Source: Diplocarpon mali (taxonomy: Eukaryota > Ascomycota > Leotiomycetes > Helotiales > Drepanopezizaceae). Taken from it: a stretch of 64,000 bases of DNA. The DNA lies in NCBI GenBank assembly GCA_024741835.1, contig JAENRP010000047.1, positions 148,794-212,793 of the forward strand, read 5' to 3'. A model generated the notes under the pieces. The model saw only the letters and a list, made by a program, of their open reading frames with translations. It had not been told where the DNA came from and did no database searches. Shown here piece after piece: positions 1 to 11,186 of this stretch; the first letter of the stretch is position 1; each line of letters opens with the position of its first letter. The translations under genes and the position numbers were made by a program.

Positions 1-3000
1 TTTGCATCCCCACTTTGCAGCCCCTGAGTTAAGCGAGAATATACTAGAAGTCAGCAGTTCTGCGCTTTGACGCTGCTCCCCGAGCTGAGTCCGATCTCTC
101 TGGTAGACCGAGACTCAGATTATGGAATAGATGATACCAAGATCATGACTTGTGGAGGTAGTAGAATCAATTCGTTTCATGGCTGTTGATCTGTTGAATT
201 GACCGAGTCTGAAGATGATGGTTAAATCAGTGCTTTCCACGTTGTCCTCGAGGACCACAGTCCCGACGATGACCTGCCATCAGAGTACTGGCATCGAGAG
301 GAAATACTTGATAGTCTTTTTGAGTAATATCATTTGATGCTAAACTTGAATAAGCTTTCCCAACTCCTTGAAATATGAGAATTTCGAAATATGATAATGT
401 CCAAACACTAGAGCTCTCCTTTTAGCTCACTGATAACGTGGCTACCACCAGTTCTCATGCTTTCAGCTTCCTGTAGCCCTCTTTTCTGTCTTGCGCAAAC
501 CATCCTAGCTGGACACGGAAGGTCGTACATTGAGGAATATATCGTCGCCTTTGTTTGTTCTCTGTCACCCGTCTCGGCACGGCTCCACTCGAGTCAACAC
601 ATTCTTCACTTCTCGTCCTATTTTGCGAAACACAAACCAAATTTTTCGCTCACAAAAGAAAAACAAATCCTAACACATCAAGCGCCCATCCACTACAACA
701 GGATTGATTCGTTGTCGCAAATTAGGTTCTCAATCTTTCCCAACGCTCCTCCATTCACCCCTCTATTCACCATCTCGATCTAAGCCCTCTACCCCCCCCC
801 ACCCCCTCTCTATCTATCCATCTCTAAGAAAGACTACGGTGTTAGATTGTCATTTCCTCAAAAACTCATTAAATGATAGATAAAAATGCAAAGAAGTTTT
901 CCCTCTCTTCGTCCGCCTCTCCTTCTCAGTTAAGCGGGGGAGAATGCGATATGGCAACGGATGGCAGATGATTAGAAGAGTTCCAGGAGAGATTGGAAAT
1001 GGGGAATTATATGCGTTTTGTTAGCAGTCAGCTGAAACCGTGGAATGGGCCGAGCGATGTATCGCTTACTTTGTTGACATAGGTGGGGTGGGGTATACTT
1101 GGATGGCTTAGGCGCGCAACCGGGAATGGAAGACGCTCATCGGCTAGCCCAGTGCATAATCTCAAAACTTATATTCTCAGACCGTTTCTCTCAAGGAGTG
1201 TTTGGAGTGATTTACGAGGCCGTTGAATCGGGCTCGTAGGTCAATCATGACCTGGCAAAGACCACGAGGCTTGAGGAACCGTCGCTTATCTGGTTGAGGA
1301 AGCTATCTGTTCTGGAATCTGCTTCGCCGAGAGACTGCAATGACGAAAACAAGTCAGAATAACTTCCCTTGCGAGTCTCTGAATTTCCATAGCTCCTCAT
1401 CTCCTTCCTCATCTAATGTATCCCGGTCGTCATCGCAATGGTCCTTTTCGACATCTGAATCTTTCCTATCCGCCCCTACGGCTATCCCCTAAGCGACCAG
1501 ATCCTCTCCGGACTCATTAGAGATCTCGGGAGGAGGATCGTAATCCGCACCTCTCCCGAGGCTACGGTGCTCTTTTCGCCGAAGGTCGATGATGAGACGC
1601 TGGTGTTATCCACCGCGTTACTTGACTTGTGGTGCTTGATAAGGTAACTTGTGATGCGAAGCCAATGCCTGCTCCGATACCTTCTGGTAGCGAGCTTGAT
1701 CGGGCCCATGCATATATAATTATAGTAAGCTACGGTTTGGCTGCCCTCAAGATGTTGAAGCTCCAGAATGGAGAGCTGAAACAGTGTGGGAAGTCATCCG
1801 CCCAAGGACTTCTAAAGACGACCTCTTCACAATTGTATTTTTCACCAAAACTATCGTCGAGTAAATCTCAAATTCGTGTATGTTTGTCCAGGTTAGGTCG
1901 ACGTAGATGTGATACGAAGCTGGTTTGCGGCATAACCCTATATTGTAGCGGATGATGCGGCAACGGCAGCCAAGAGATCCTTGGAGGCTTGTGAGCATGC
2001 GACTATCTGTCCTGTTGTGCACTGTATTCTCCTCGGTCTCGGATTCTTCTAACTGTATACTGCTTATACGAGTTTGTCGTCGCTGTAATGAGAATATAGT
2101 CTGCTCTCGCACTCGCTGAGCATGTCTTGAGCAGGGCCCTGCGCGTTTATCTCGTCTCTTGAAACAGATGCCGCGACGCCACATACTACCTCAAACTCAT
2201 CTCGAGATACAAGCGCCTGGCACTGCTATTTGTCTTCATGTCTTGAATTGGCCTCTACCTGATGCAGACGTCAACATATCACCTCGCAGCCGCTTCACCA
2301 ACTTATCATCTTGTATAGACAGGTCCTCGCACCGGTGAGCCAAGCTCATCATCCTGGCCCTCTGAAATCTCGCCATAAGAACAGCCGCTGCGTCGATAGG
2401 GCCGGAAGGCAACTGGTGCATTGGATAGATATCTTGAACAGATAATGTGGGGGTCCCGCACATCGAAAGTAGGGAAAGCTGGAACGTAGATGAGCGGTCT
2501 GGCACCAAAAGACAGCTATCGATTAGGACTCCTGTGCTCTGGCAGCTTTCGCTGTTAAGATGATCCGGTCAGAAATCTAACGTCGAATCTAGAGTGTAGA
2601 TGGTGTCACATGATTTCATACGATAGTTAATACCTTCCACTTCCCGCCACCACGACTCGATGCTGGCTGCCACCTTAATCCGGCTGCAGTGCCGGCCTAA
2701 TTGTCCAGGCTTCTGCAGGGTGCAAGCAGAACAAAACAAAACAAACAAATCCAAACTAACCCCGACCAATTCAAACCAATCCAAACAAATTCATATCAGT
2801 TCAAAGTCCGAGGCGTAGTCATCACGTCACTCGAGCACGTGCGTGGAACCGCCCGTTGCCATCTCTGGCCGAAAGAACGAAAGGTCCGGGCTGTCCGAAG
2901 AACGAATGACCGAGCTGTGCCGAGCCAGCCATACCTACCCAACGAACCTCCGAACAGAATAGAAGTAGAAGCTGGCGAGCTGGAGTTGGGTTGAGTTCCG

Positions 3001-6000
3001 AAGGAGAGTGACGTCACGGTTATATCGAGGACGGTGGATCAGAACCCGGGCAGGAATCCATTGAAGAGTAAGATTTCCAATTTAGCTATTTAGAGAAGTA
3101 GTCGAACGGCTCGAACCTTAAAAAATTGCTACAGTGGACTGGTCCATATATAATAATGCTTTGTATATTTCGGATACGATGGATCACGCATCGGACAATT
3201 TTTCTGGCTATTCGACATTCAGTGTATATATAATACTTGAGATTTCTTCCTTCAAGTACGTTTGAGTATAAAGTACGGTTTAAAGTTTTTCAATCCGTCG
3301 TACTCGAAATGAGCAGACCGCGAGTAGACAGTCGGCCTTTACCCATGTCAGCATCAGCATCAGCATCCAGATCCAGCGAGATAAGAAGAAACTTGGAAGA
3401 AAGAAAAGCGACGATGGAAAACAAGGGCAGGGAAAAAATGCAAACACACGGCGCAGCTTATCGCCCAGCCCCCGGCTCTCTTATTGGAGGATCTTTTACG
3501 GGCGATAGATCCGGCTACTCGTAGTACTAAGTATATTGTTCTCTGGACAGTGTACGCAGCAAGTGGAATGCGATAGCCGTAATTTAACCCTAGCACCGAA
3601 ACACCCCTGGATCAGGACCCAGGGCTCGGAAACCCCCTGCGATCACTAATTATTAGATCGAACCTCATTATAAAGACCTTTCTGTTTAACCATTTGTATA
3701 GCTAGGGTTTTCGGTATACCTGGGCAAAACGATTGGTTTACTGCCGATCTTGAACCAATGAATGACACTATATTGCGACAGAATATACGTCAAAAAGTAA
3801 GAGTCAGATTTAGTTTGAGGATATGATACTTTTTCCTTTACTGGGTATGTTGATTCCTACTAAAGTCAACGCGATATACTTTTGCGTAGACTAAATAAAC
3901 ACCACATTAGCGCGTGTAGATTGGTGGCTTTGTAAGGTTAAATACACTTTCATGTGGTGTTTGTCTGGCCTATGACACGGTACGTTTTTGAAAGCCAGAA
4001 AGTGGAGAATATACAGCTTTCGTCGCTAGTGCAGAGTGTAAAAATATCTCCTGGAAAGGAAATTATAGTAAGAGCTTGACTATGTAAAGTTGAGTGAGAT
4101 AAGAATCTACTTTTCAGACTTGAAAGATGAGGACTCTTCAACTTCATTTTGAGAATAAGTATTTATCGCCGACATATTACACATCTTCTATGCTTAATTT
4201 GCAAGTTGTATTATTTTTTATTACCAACTTCATAGCAACTAAACAGTACCAAAACAACACTCAAATGGTACAAGAGGGTTGTTTGGTGTAAAGATGGTTC
4301 GTTGATTTCGCTCCAAGAGCGAGCGGTCTATGTGTATCAATAAATTAGTAGCACGAGCTAGCGACGTCTTGCTTTGCCCAATTTCGCCGCCTATCTAGTA
4401 TCAATAGTACGTATCACTGTACGAAAGTAATGTGTGAAATAGTAATAAACTCAATATTACTATTGATTAGTATATTTTTATCTATGTTTCACTTCTGAAG
4501 TTCATGTTGATACTAAAATCATCAATCAATTATTAGACTTTATAGTTAGAAACTCTGACATCCACGGCTTTTACGATCAAAGAATAATACTAAATTCCCC
4601 GCCAGATGAAAAACAAAAAATAGAAGCGATTTTGAATGGCTGATAAAAATTTTGTTTCGACTTTTCTCATATCTGAAATATAGAGTTTCAAAGATTTACA
4701 TTATCAAATCATCGAGCGCAGACAAACCGCTTCGCCCGGACATACCGGCTTCCATTGCCCGAATACAGGGTAGGGGTCCTTGTAATTATGAGGTCAACCT
4801 CAACTATGTACCTGATAAGCGACAAATACAATACAGTGCGTCGCCTGCCCCTCCCCACCCCCCTGCGAGAATAAAAACAAGGATTGCATTCTCTTCTTGG
4901 CCTGATTCACTTCAGTAGATTTGCATGCGCATACCTCGCAGATAAAGGTATACTCTTCTGTATCGTACTATTGTTATCAGGCTTCTTCTTTGCACAGTAA
5001 GCAGGCCAGGTGGGCGTTTGTTTTGGTTTCGCAGCCGCAGTTACCACTGCCGATGTACTCAGCCACGACGGCTCAGCAGACCCGCAGAAACGAAAGGAAA
5101 AGCCGGAATATATGTACGACAAGGGATGCACTTGGTAAAGCTTGAGATCGAAACACGGCGTTCACCGGCCTCCCTTTTCTCTCCTTCTCGCGCTCTCTCA
5201 GCCTGATCTCAGCATGTCATCAAAACAAAGTCAGAACAAGTTTGAAAGTGCAATTAATTCATAAACCCGTAGAAACCCCTCCGCCCACGCCGCAATAGAT
5301 GTCAAGAATAAATCGCGCAGAAACTGGACTGGACGAAAAGACTCTTTCGAGGAGTCTGGCAGTTTGGTACCCCCAGGCAAGACCTTTGCCCGCTTTTGGA
5401 TACTGGATGAAAACTAGATCTTTGCCTGTGATAGTGTAGAAAGTTTCTGGAAAAGAATATAAGCCGACTTAAAACACCTTCTTCTACCGTAAGAGAACCG
5501 ACGCAGGCTATGGTCCAAAATGAGTTCTGGCACAGCTTTTATACAATTGAGTATTTGTTCATTGGGGAAGGGAAGGTGGAGGGCTCCGCATAGCAGAGCT
5601 TCTAGAAAACCCCGCAGGCCTTTGACGCCGCTTTAGAAAACATGCCTGATGGCGCACGTCCTCGGGCTTATTGCTAGTACCGAAGGTCAAAATCACAGGT
5701 AGCGCTAGCTCTTGTTTGGCATTTAGCACGGACAGACTTCCCTCTACAACCTATTTATAGATATCTGCTTGCCAATGCCAATACACTCCAGTCGAAATAA
5801 ACACTGGGAGGTCAAGTGCCCCTTCATTTCACTGTACCTGTGAGGGAATCAGAGAAGTTCATTATCGTTATAGTGCCGTAGAAACATGGGAGCCCCATCC
5901 CTTCCCCACCCCTTACCATCTGTGTTTGACTCTATAAATGGTATAAGATACCGAGAAACTTATCAGCAAAACCCCTCTGGCAGCGGCTTTGGCCCCCGAG

Positions 6001-6100
6001 TCAAATTGTCGCTTCGTAGCCCCTGGCCGACACTGACCCGGACTCGGGCTCGGCCTTGAGTTCCCAATGTTCATTATTGAATGACAGCCGGGCGCTAGTC
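1..6100. other. Gene-poor intergenic region
   Basis: I find no convincing gene. Open frames are short and lack recognisable domains. The piece at about 1,475-1,640 (+) reads like a protein fragment (SDQILSGLIRDLGRRIVIR, followed by VLFSPKVDDETLVL) but has no start or partner exon and is preceded by a stop. Another coding-like piece lies near 1,770-1,860 in a different frame. Together they may be the remains of one dead gene. The stretch 3,100-4,650 is AT-rich and contains a small inverted-repeat element (listed separately). A perfect CRE-type palindrome TGACGTCA lies at 3,009-3,016. Confidence 0.6.
3877..3983 (+). repeat. Small inverted-repeat (MITE-like) element, decayed copy
   Basis: About 107 bp. 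The inner arms AACACCACAT and ATGTGGTGTT are inverted, and the outer ends are decayed forms of TACTTTGTCGCAGG and CCTGCGACAAAGTA, which are perfect at 21,224-21,341. The stretch CACATTAGCG and the stretch GTAAGGTTAAATACACTTT are shared with the copy at 32,644-32,758. This is a non-coding, non-autonomous element. Confidence 0.6.
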
Positions 6101-6114
6101 TTATTTGTGGGCTC

Positions 6115-6446
6115 AGATAGTTGAACTTGCCTCTTCTCTTGAGAGTATTAAATTTGCAGCCAAGGAAGCTTACTACAAAGCCAATGGATGCTTGTATCTC
6201 TTGCATCGCTTGTCCGAGCTTAGCCATAGCCTGCATACTGACAGGCTTCCGAGATTCGGGTTTCGAAGCGAAGGCCTGAAGAACCGATAGGGGGAGGAGG
6301 AGTGGAGCTGCCATATCTGGAGTACCACGCAAATCCCAGCTAGGGCAGCTAGGAAGGTTACTCCATTGGGAATGCAGTCCCGCCAAATTTGCCTTCTGGG
6401 AACTTGCTCGAGAGTACTTAATCAACATAATGTCCTTCAAAGATAA
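6115..6446 (+). promoter_or_regulatory. Three HGATAR (GATA-factor) sites upstream of the permease
   Basis: AGATAG at 6,115-6,120, CGATAG at 6,285-6,290 and AGATAA at 6,441-6,446 all match HGATAR, the site of AreA/Nit2-type nitrogen regulators. They lie 132-463 bp before the permease start codon. Amino-acid permeases are classic targets of nitrogen control, so the placement makes sense. Such 6-mers are common by chance, so this is only suggestive. Confidence 0.3.
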
Positions 6447-6577
6447 GAGGCCCTTTTATGCGCTCCACCAAATTACTCCCTCCCTTTTCACCACCGAGTG
6501 TAACAAGCCTGACAACTCTCCTTCGTTGTATAATCTGGTAATCCCGGGGCCGTAAGACACATAGTAGTTGGGCTATC

Positions 6578-8287
6578 ATGAGTCTCAATGGGAAGACGAC
6601 CAGTGATTCCGCGTCCTCGCCGCGCAGCGACTCTCTAGCCCGGGATGCCGAAGCTGGCGAGCCTGGCTTGAAGAGAAATTTAAAGGGCAGACATATGCAG
6701 ATGATAGCCATAGGTGGTTCCATTGGCGCCGGTCTCTTCGTCGGATCCGGCGGTGCTCTCGCCAAAGGTGGTCCTGGTTCCCTGGTCATCGACTTCATCA
6801 TCACTGGCATGATGCTGCTGTTCACTGTGAACGCTCTTGGCGAGCTTGCTTGTAAGTAGGAGTTCTTGCAGTTCCCTCAATACAGACTGTGCTCTGACAC
6901 TTCTCCAGGCTTATATCCTGTCGCTGGATCCTTCTACAACTACTCCATTCGCTTCATCGACCCGGCTTGGGGCTTTGCGATGGGTTGGAATTACGCCATG
7001 AATTGGCTGATCGTATTGCCTTTCGAGCTTACTGTAGCCGGTGTCACCATCGCTTTCTGGACTGACAAAGATGGATCTGGAAACCCGTCAGTGGACGTTG
7101 CCGTTTGGATCGCCATCTTCTTGTTTGTGGTCTGTGTTATCAACTTTTTTGGGGTTAGGGGTTATGGAGAAGTTGAGTTCTTCCTCGGCTGCATCAAAGT
7201 CGTGGCGATTATCGGTTTTATCATCCTGGGTGTCATCATCGACTGCGGTGGTGTACCAACTGACAGCAGAGGGTACATTGGAGCCAAGTACTGGCATAAC
7301 CCTGGTGCCTTCAAAAACGGCTTCAAGGGCTTCTGTTCCGTCTTCGTCACTGCCTCGTTCGCCTTCGGTGGAACTGAACTTGTCGGCTTGGCCGCTGCTG
7401 AGGCCGCCAACCCAAGGAAATCCATTCCCAAGGCCACCAAGCAGGTATTCTGGCGTATTGCTCTTTTTTACGTCCTCTCACTCTTCCTCCTTGGCCTCAT
7501 TGTCCCATCCGACAATAAGAATCTCTCGTCTGCATCTGGAGGAAACACCCGTTACTCGCCATTTGTCTTGTCTTTCCAACTCGCCGGCATCAAGGTCCTC
7601 CCATCGATCTTCAACGCTGTCATAACCATTAGTGTTCTCTCCGTCGCCAACTCTTGCACCTTCGCATCCACCCGAACGATCCAAGCCCTCTGTGCCGCCG
7701 GGATGGGTCCAGCCATCGGTGCCAAGGTCGACAAGAAGGGACGTCCTTGGGTTGTCTTGATCGTGGTTCTTCTCTTCGGCTTCCTGGCCTTCGTGAACGA
7801 AGCAAAGGATGGATCAACGATCTTCGACTGGCTGCTGTCTCTTTCCGGTCTTTCCAACTTCTTCACTTGGGGGTCCGTCTGCCTCGCCCACATCCGCTTC
7901 CGTCAGGCTTGGAAGAATGCTGGTCGCACCACTGATGACTTACCTTTCGCTGCCATGTTCGGTGTCACCGGTTCGTGGATTGGATTCATCCTCAATATCC
8001 TCTGCCTCATCGCCCAGTTCTACGTCGCTCTCTGGCCCGTTGGAGGATCACCCGACGCTGAGACGTTCTTCAAGGCCTATCTCGCTGCCCCGATTGTCCT
8101 GTTGTTCTTCTTTGGACATAAGATCTATTACAAAGAATGGAACTTGGGTGTAAAACTCGCCGAGATCAACGTCGATGAGGGGAGACGGGAGGTTGATCTG
8201 GTTGCATTTAGAGCTGAGATGGATGCCGAGCGTGCTGAGAAGGCAACCTGGTCGTGGCCCAAGAGACAGTTGGACTTTTGGTTTTGA
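6578..8287 (+). CDS. General amino-acid permease (fungal AAT/YAT family)
   Basis: Plasma-membrane amino acid/H+ symporter of the APC superfamily. Two exons, 6578-6851 and 6909-8287, joined by a 57-nt intron (GTAAGT...CTCCAG); splicing restores GELACLYPVAGSFYNYS and gives 550 residues, the usual family length. The N-terminus is cytosolic and Ser-rich, followed by KGRHMQMIAIGGSIGAGLF and GSGGALAKGGPG, the conserved substrate-binding first helix. About 12 hydrophobic segments follow, with FAFGGTELVGLAAAEAANPR (helix 6 region) and a family-typical SVANSCTFASTRTIQALC region. The C-terminus ends in a charged tail. The start ATG lies just before the Ser/Arg-rich leader. It resembles GAP1/INDA1-type permeases of broad range, but I cannot infer the substrate. 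GATA boxes upstream suggest nitrogen control. Confidence 0.95.
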
Positions 8288-10601
8288 GATTCTCTGGAAG
8301 TATAGTAGTGGTATTTTCTTTTTAGACACGGATGGGACATTCCCTAAAATTATAAGATTTATATGAAACGCCGACAAACTAATACATACCCGTTTGTAAT
8401 ATCGATAGACATCCCGACTCTCATTGCTTCTGTACGTTAGCTTGCTTGCCGCCGAAAAATTGAGGATTCAGCACATGAAACTGCTATCTCCCTGTCTCGG
8501 AAACCGAGACTTCAGGTCCTCAGCGCTGCTTCGAAGTCGGTGGATACTCGATTCTTCCCAGTCAGAACGGCCAGGATCTCCTTTGCGTGACATCTGCCGT
8601 AGTTGTCAGTCATCATTTACCACCTGCGTGATGCCGTTAGTATTTCTCAGGGCACGGTTGGGTACGAGTTCGAACCAGCTGATGGGAAATGGCAAGAGGA
8701 CGGGAGCGGAAGGCGTTTAATACGTAAGAGTCCACGTGACCATCTCCAACCCAACATCAGCCCACCTCTCGGAAAACCGTCAAATTCGGCTGTGCAGGGC
8801 TCGGAATTGAATACATCCATATCAACTCTTAGTCATAATATAGTGTCTTTAGACCATGTTCGTCACTTCAGTCGGGCTCCGTGGCCCTCCAGACCTGGGC
8901 CTCAAAAACAGATACCTGTATGCTGACAGAGACCTTTGATATAGTTCAACCACCACCTCTTTATCGCAAACTCTCAGTTCTGAAGTTCTTATAGTATTAT
9001 ATCTGCGTAAATTGAGCATTATCTTGCCTTCGTTACTCAACATAGTTCAGCATTGTTTGGATAAATATCATCCCATTCATGACAGACTCTGCAGACCTCG
9101 AAACCAAGAAAGCTTGCATGGAGTCTTTTCTCATTACTGCATGAATAAACATCCTCTATTTCTTTTATAAAAAATTCATTCTTTTCTTTCCAGTCATTGA
9201 CTGCAATATTTCAATTCACATCTCCCAGTTTTCCATCATATTTTCAACTCGTCCTTTGGTGTTCATCTATATGGTACATTGGTAGTACCTCTCACCTCTT
9301 CTGGGAAATAGCTTGAATTCAACTAATGAGGTAAGCTATCATTTAGCGGCTCGCCATTCGACGACGCTTGCTTGATTGCGTATTCGAGTATCGAGTCCCG
9401 GTTCAGGCTTTATGCCCCCTGCCCATATACAACCCACGTCTTTACCTGCGGCAACTTCTAAGACCAAACTGGGACTCGTCTAGCCTTTGCATTCGTACTT
9501 TTTCGTCCCAAAATTAATATGCGATCTGTATTGTCTATCAATTCAAGTAAGGCCTGGAGCCCTAAATATTTTCGGTGGGGAGGCTCGAGATCATGCGATG
9601 TTTCGAGCAAGTCGCCTTGTGTAGTTTTTGGGAATGTATCGCGTCTTCGTTGGGCCTCAGGTCACAGGGATTGGACATGAACTGGATCGTGGTTGAGGTT
9701 TTGGACGAGGCAGAGACCTTGAGTCATGGAAAAAATTCGCACCTGAGGTCTTCGGGTTTATCAGTAATGACACAGCTGCTAATGATTCTCTGCTGAAGAC
9801 AGGAAACCGGCCAACAAGTAAAGTAAGTCCTCCCCCTGTTACCAAATATTCTCACACTTTGAAAGAGCTCGCAATATTGATAACCAGAATATAGATATGA
9901 AAATGAAATTAAACAAAGATTAAACGTGACTGCGGTAGACATTTCCTCACAATGTAATGTTCAGAGACTAAAGCATGATAAAGATGGCCTGCATTGGTAA
10001 ATCAATCTCCGCCCAGAGATTACAAACACTGTGCTTTATCTCGAATCTTGTAGTCCCAGATGTTATAATATATTGCATACTGATTTGACATATTTTCCTT
10101 GTAACAGAAGACTACAGGTAAGCGTTGACAGGCGAAAATCAAGCGAGAGGGGCGTGCACGTCCCTCGAACAAAGTCAACAAACCTCAACAGGGGAGAAAT
10201 TTAAGCTCGCCGGTATACCCATAGACACATGGTCAAGCGGAGAGCTAGGCAGGTGGGGGGAATGGTGCCGGTAAAACTATGATCTAGGCCATGGGCTACC
10301 GGGAAGAGGCGGCTATTATGACGCTCGGTATCTTGATGTCACATGACCCAGTTGGGGATCGTGTGGAATATGTAAGAATTTTGACCTGAAGTCTGTGGAA
10401 ACATTGAAAGAGAAAAAGGCTGATTGAATTCTTGAGGTATCGATGACTAAGACGAAGTATACAAGCTGGTGATTTCCAAGTGGTTAACAATTATCCGGGT
10501 GACATGACAACCTGAGCAGCAGTTAGATCCTGATTCCATGTCTTAGAGGATCAAGAGATGCGAGTGTGCCCCTACCTTGAATTAATACTCTATAGGTTAT
10601 A
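8288..10601. other. Intergenic region without supported gene
   Basis: This is the 3' side of the permease and the tail side of the minus-strand gene that ends at 10,602. A short coding-like stretch lies near 8,650-8,720 (+) (GYEFEPADGKWQEDGSGRR) but has no domain, start or splice partners that I can defend. The rest has only short frames and AT-rich runs. Confidence 0.5.
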
Positions 10602-11186
10602 TCATATTGAATTCCTCAACTTCCTCAAAAGTCCGACCTTCTCCATCTCCTCCGGCTGCGGTGGCTCTATCCTGGAGGGCAATATCAGCACCTCTTCTCT
10701 CAAACTCTTCATGATCAAGCAACGTGGAACACATCTCGAGGGCTCGAGATCCCTCGTTCTATTAGTCTGGAGTCTCAAGTACCTTAGTAGAATGCTGTAC
10801 ACCCCCAGGCCGTTGTAATTCCCAAATACCAGTCGCCAGTAATCCTTGTCTTTCTGATACAACGTCTTTCCGTTCCCTGTAAACAGCAGCACCTTGGCAT
10901 CAGCCTCCTTTGGCGTGCACTTCAGCGTCGTGATGCACAGATCGTAGAGCCATGAGCGGCATTTGGCGTTGTCCCACGTGTGCAGCGGCGTATTCGTGGC
11001 CTTGATGGGCGATAGCGGTTTGGATTCGGAGCGAGGTGATGCCGTCTTGGACCTGGTTCCCGACGACGAGGAGTATCCTGGTGACTCTGGCGTGGGTGAT
11101 CTCTTCTTCTGTCGTTTCTTGGGTGTGGAAGTTGGAGGTCGTGTGTGCAGAGAGAGGTGTCGCTTCAAAAATGATATTGGCTGCAT
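10602..11186 (-). CDS. Small basic protein with SAM/pointed-like domain
   Basis: A single-exon frame of 194 residues. Residues 1-65 are low-complexity, rich in Pro, Ser, Lys and Arg, including TPKKRQKKRSPTPESPG, which looks like a nuclear localisation signal. Residues about 68-140 form a compact domain: HTWDNAKCRSWLYDLC, then GNGKTLYQKDKDYWRLVFG, then GLGVYSILLRYLR. The order W...C..WL...GK.LY......W...FG...G..VY..L follows the SAM/pointed fold, where it mediates protein-protein contacts. The C-terminal 50 residues are basic, then Pro/Glu-rich. The start is the first ATG before the basic leader. The neighbours give no hint of function. The domain call rests on pattern alone; the protein could be an unnamed fungal family. 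Confidence 0.6.
   Translation of the reverse strand: MQPISFLKRHLSLHTRPPTSTPKKRQKKRSPTPESPGYSSSSGTRSKTASPRSESKPLSPIKATNTPLHTWDNAKCRSWLYDLCITTLKCTPKEADAKVLLFTGNGKTLYQKDKDYWRLVFGNYNGLGVYSILLRYLRLQTNRTRDLEPSRCVPRCLIMKSLREEVLILPSRIEPPQPEEMEKVGLLRKLRNSI

Noticed and set aside
2720..2820. AACAAA/CCAAAC-rich stretch as a repeat array
   Set aside because: Units are irregular (ACAAA, CCAAAC, TTCAAACC) without a fixed period; best seen as low-complexity sequence.
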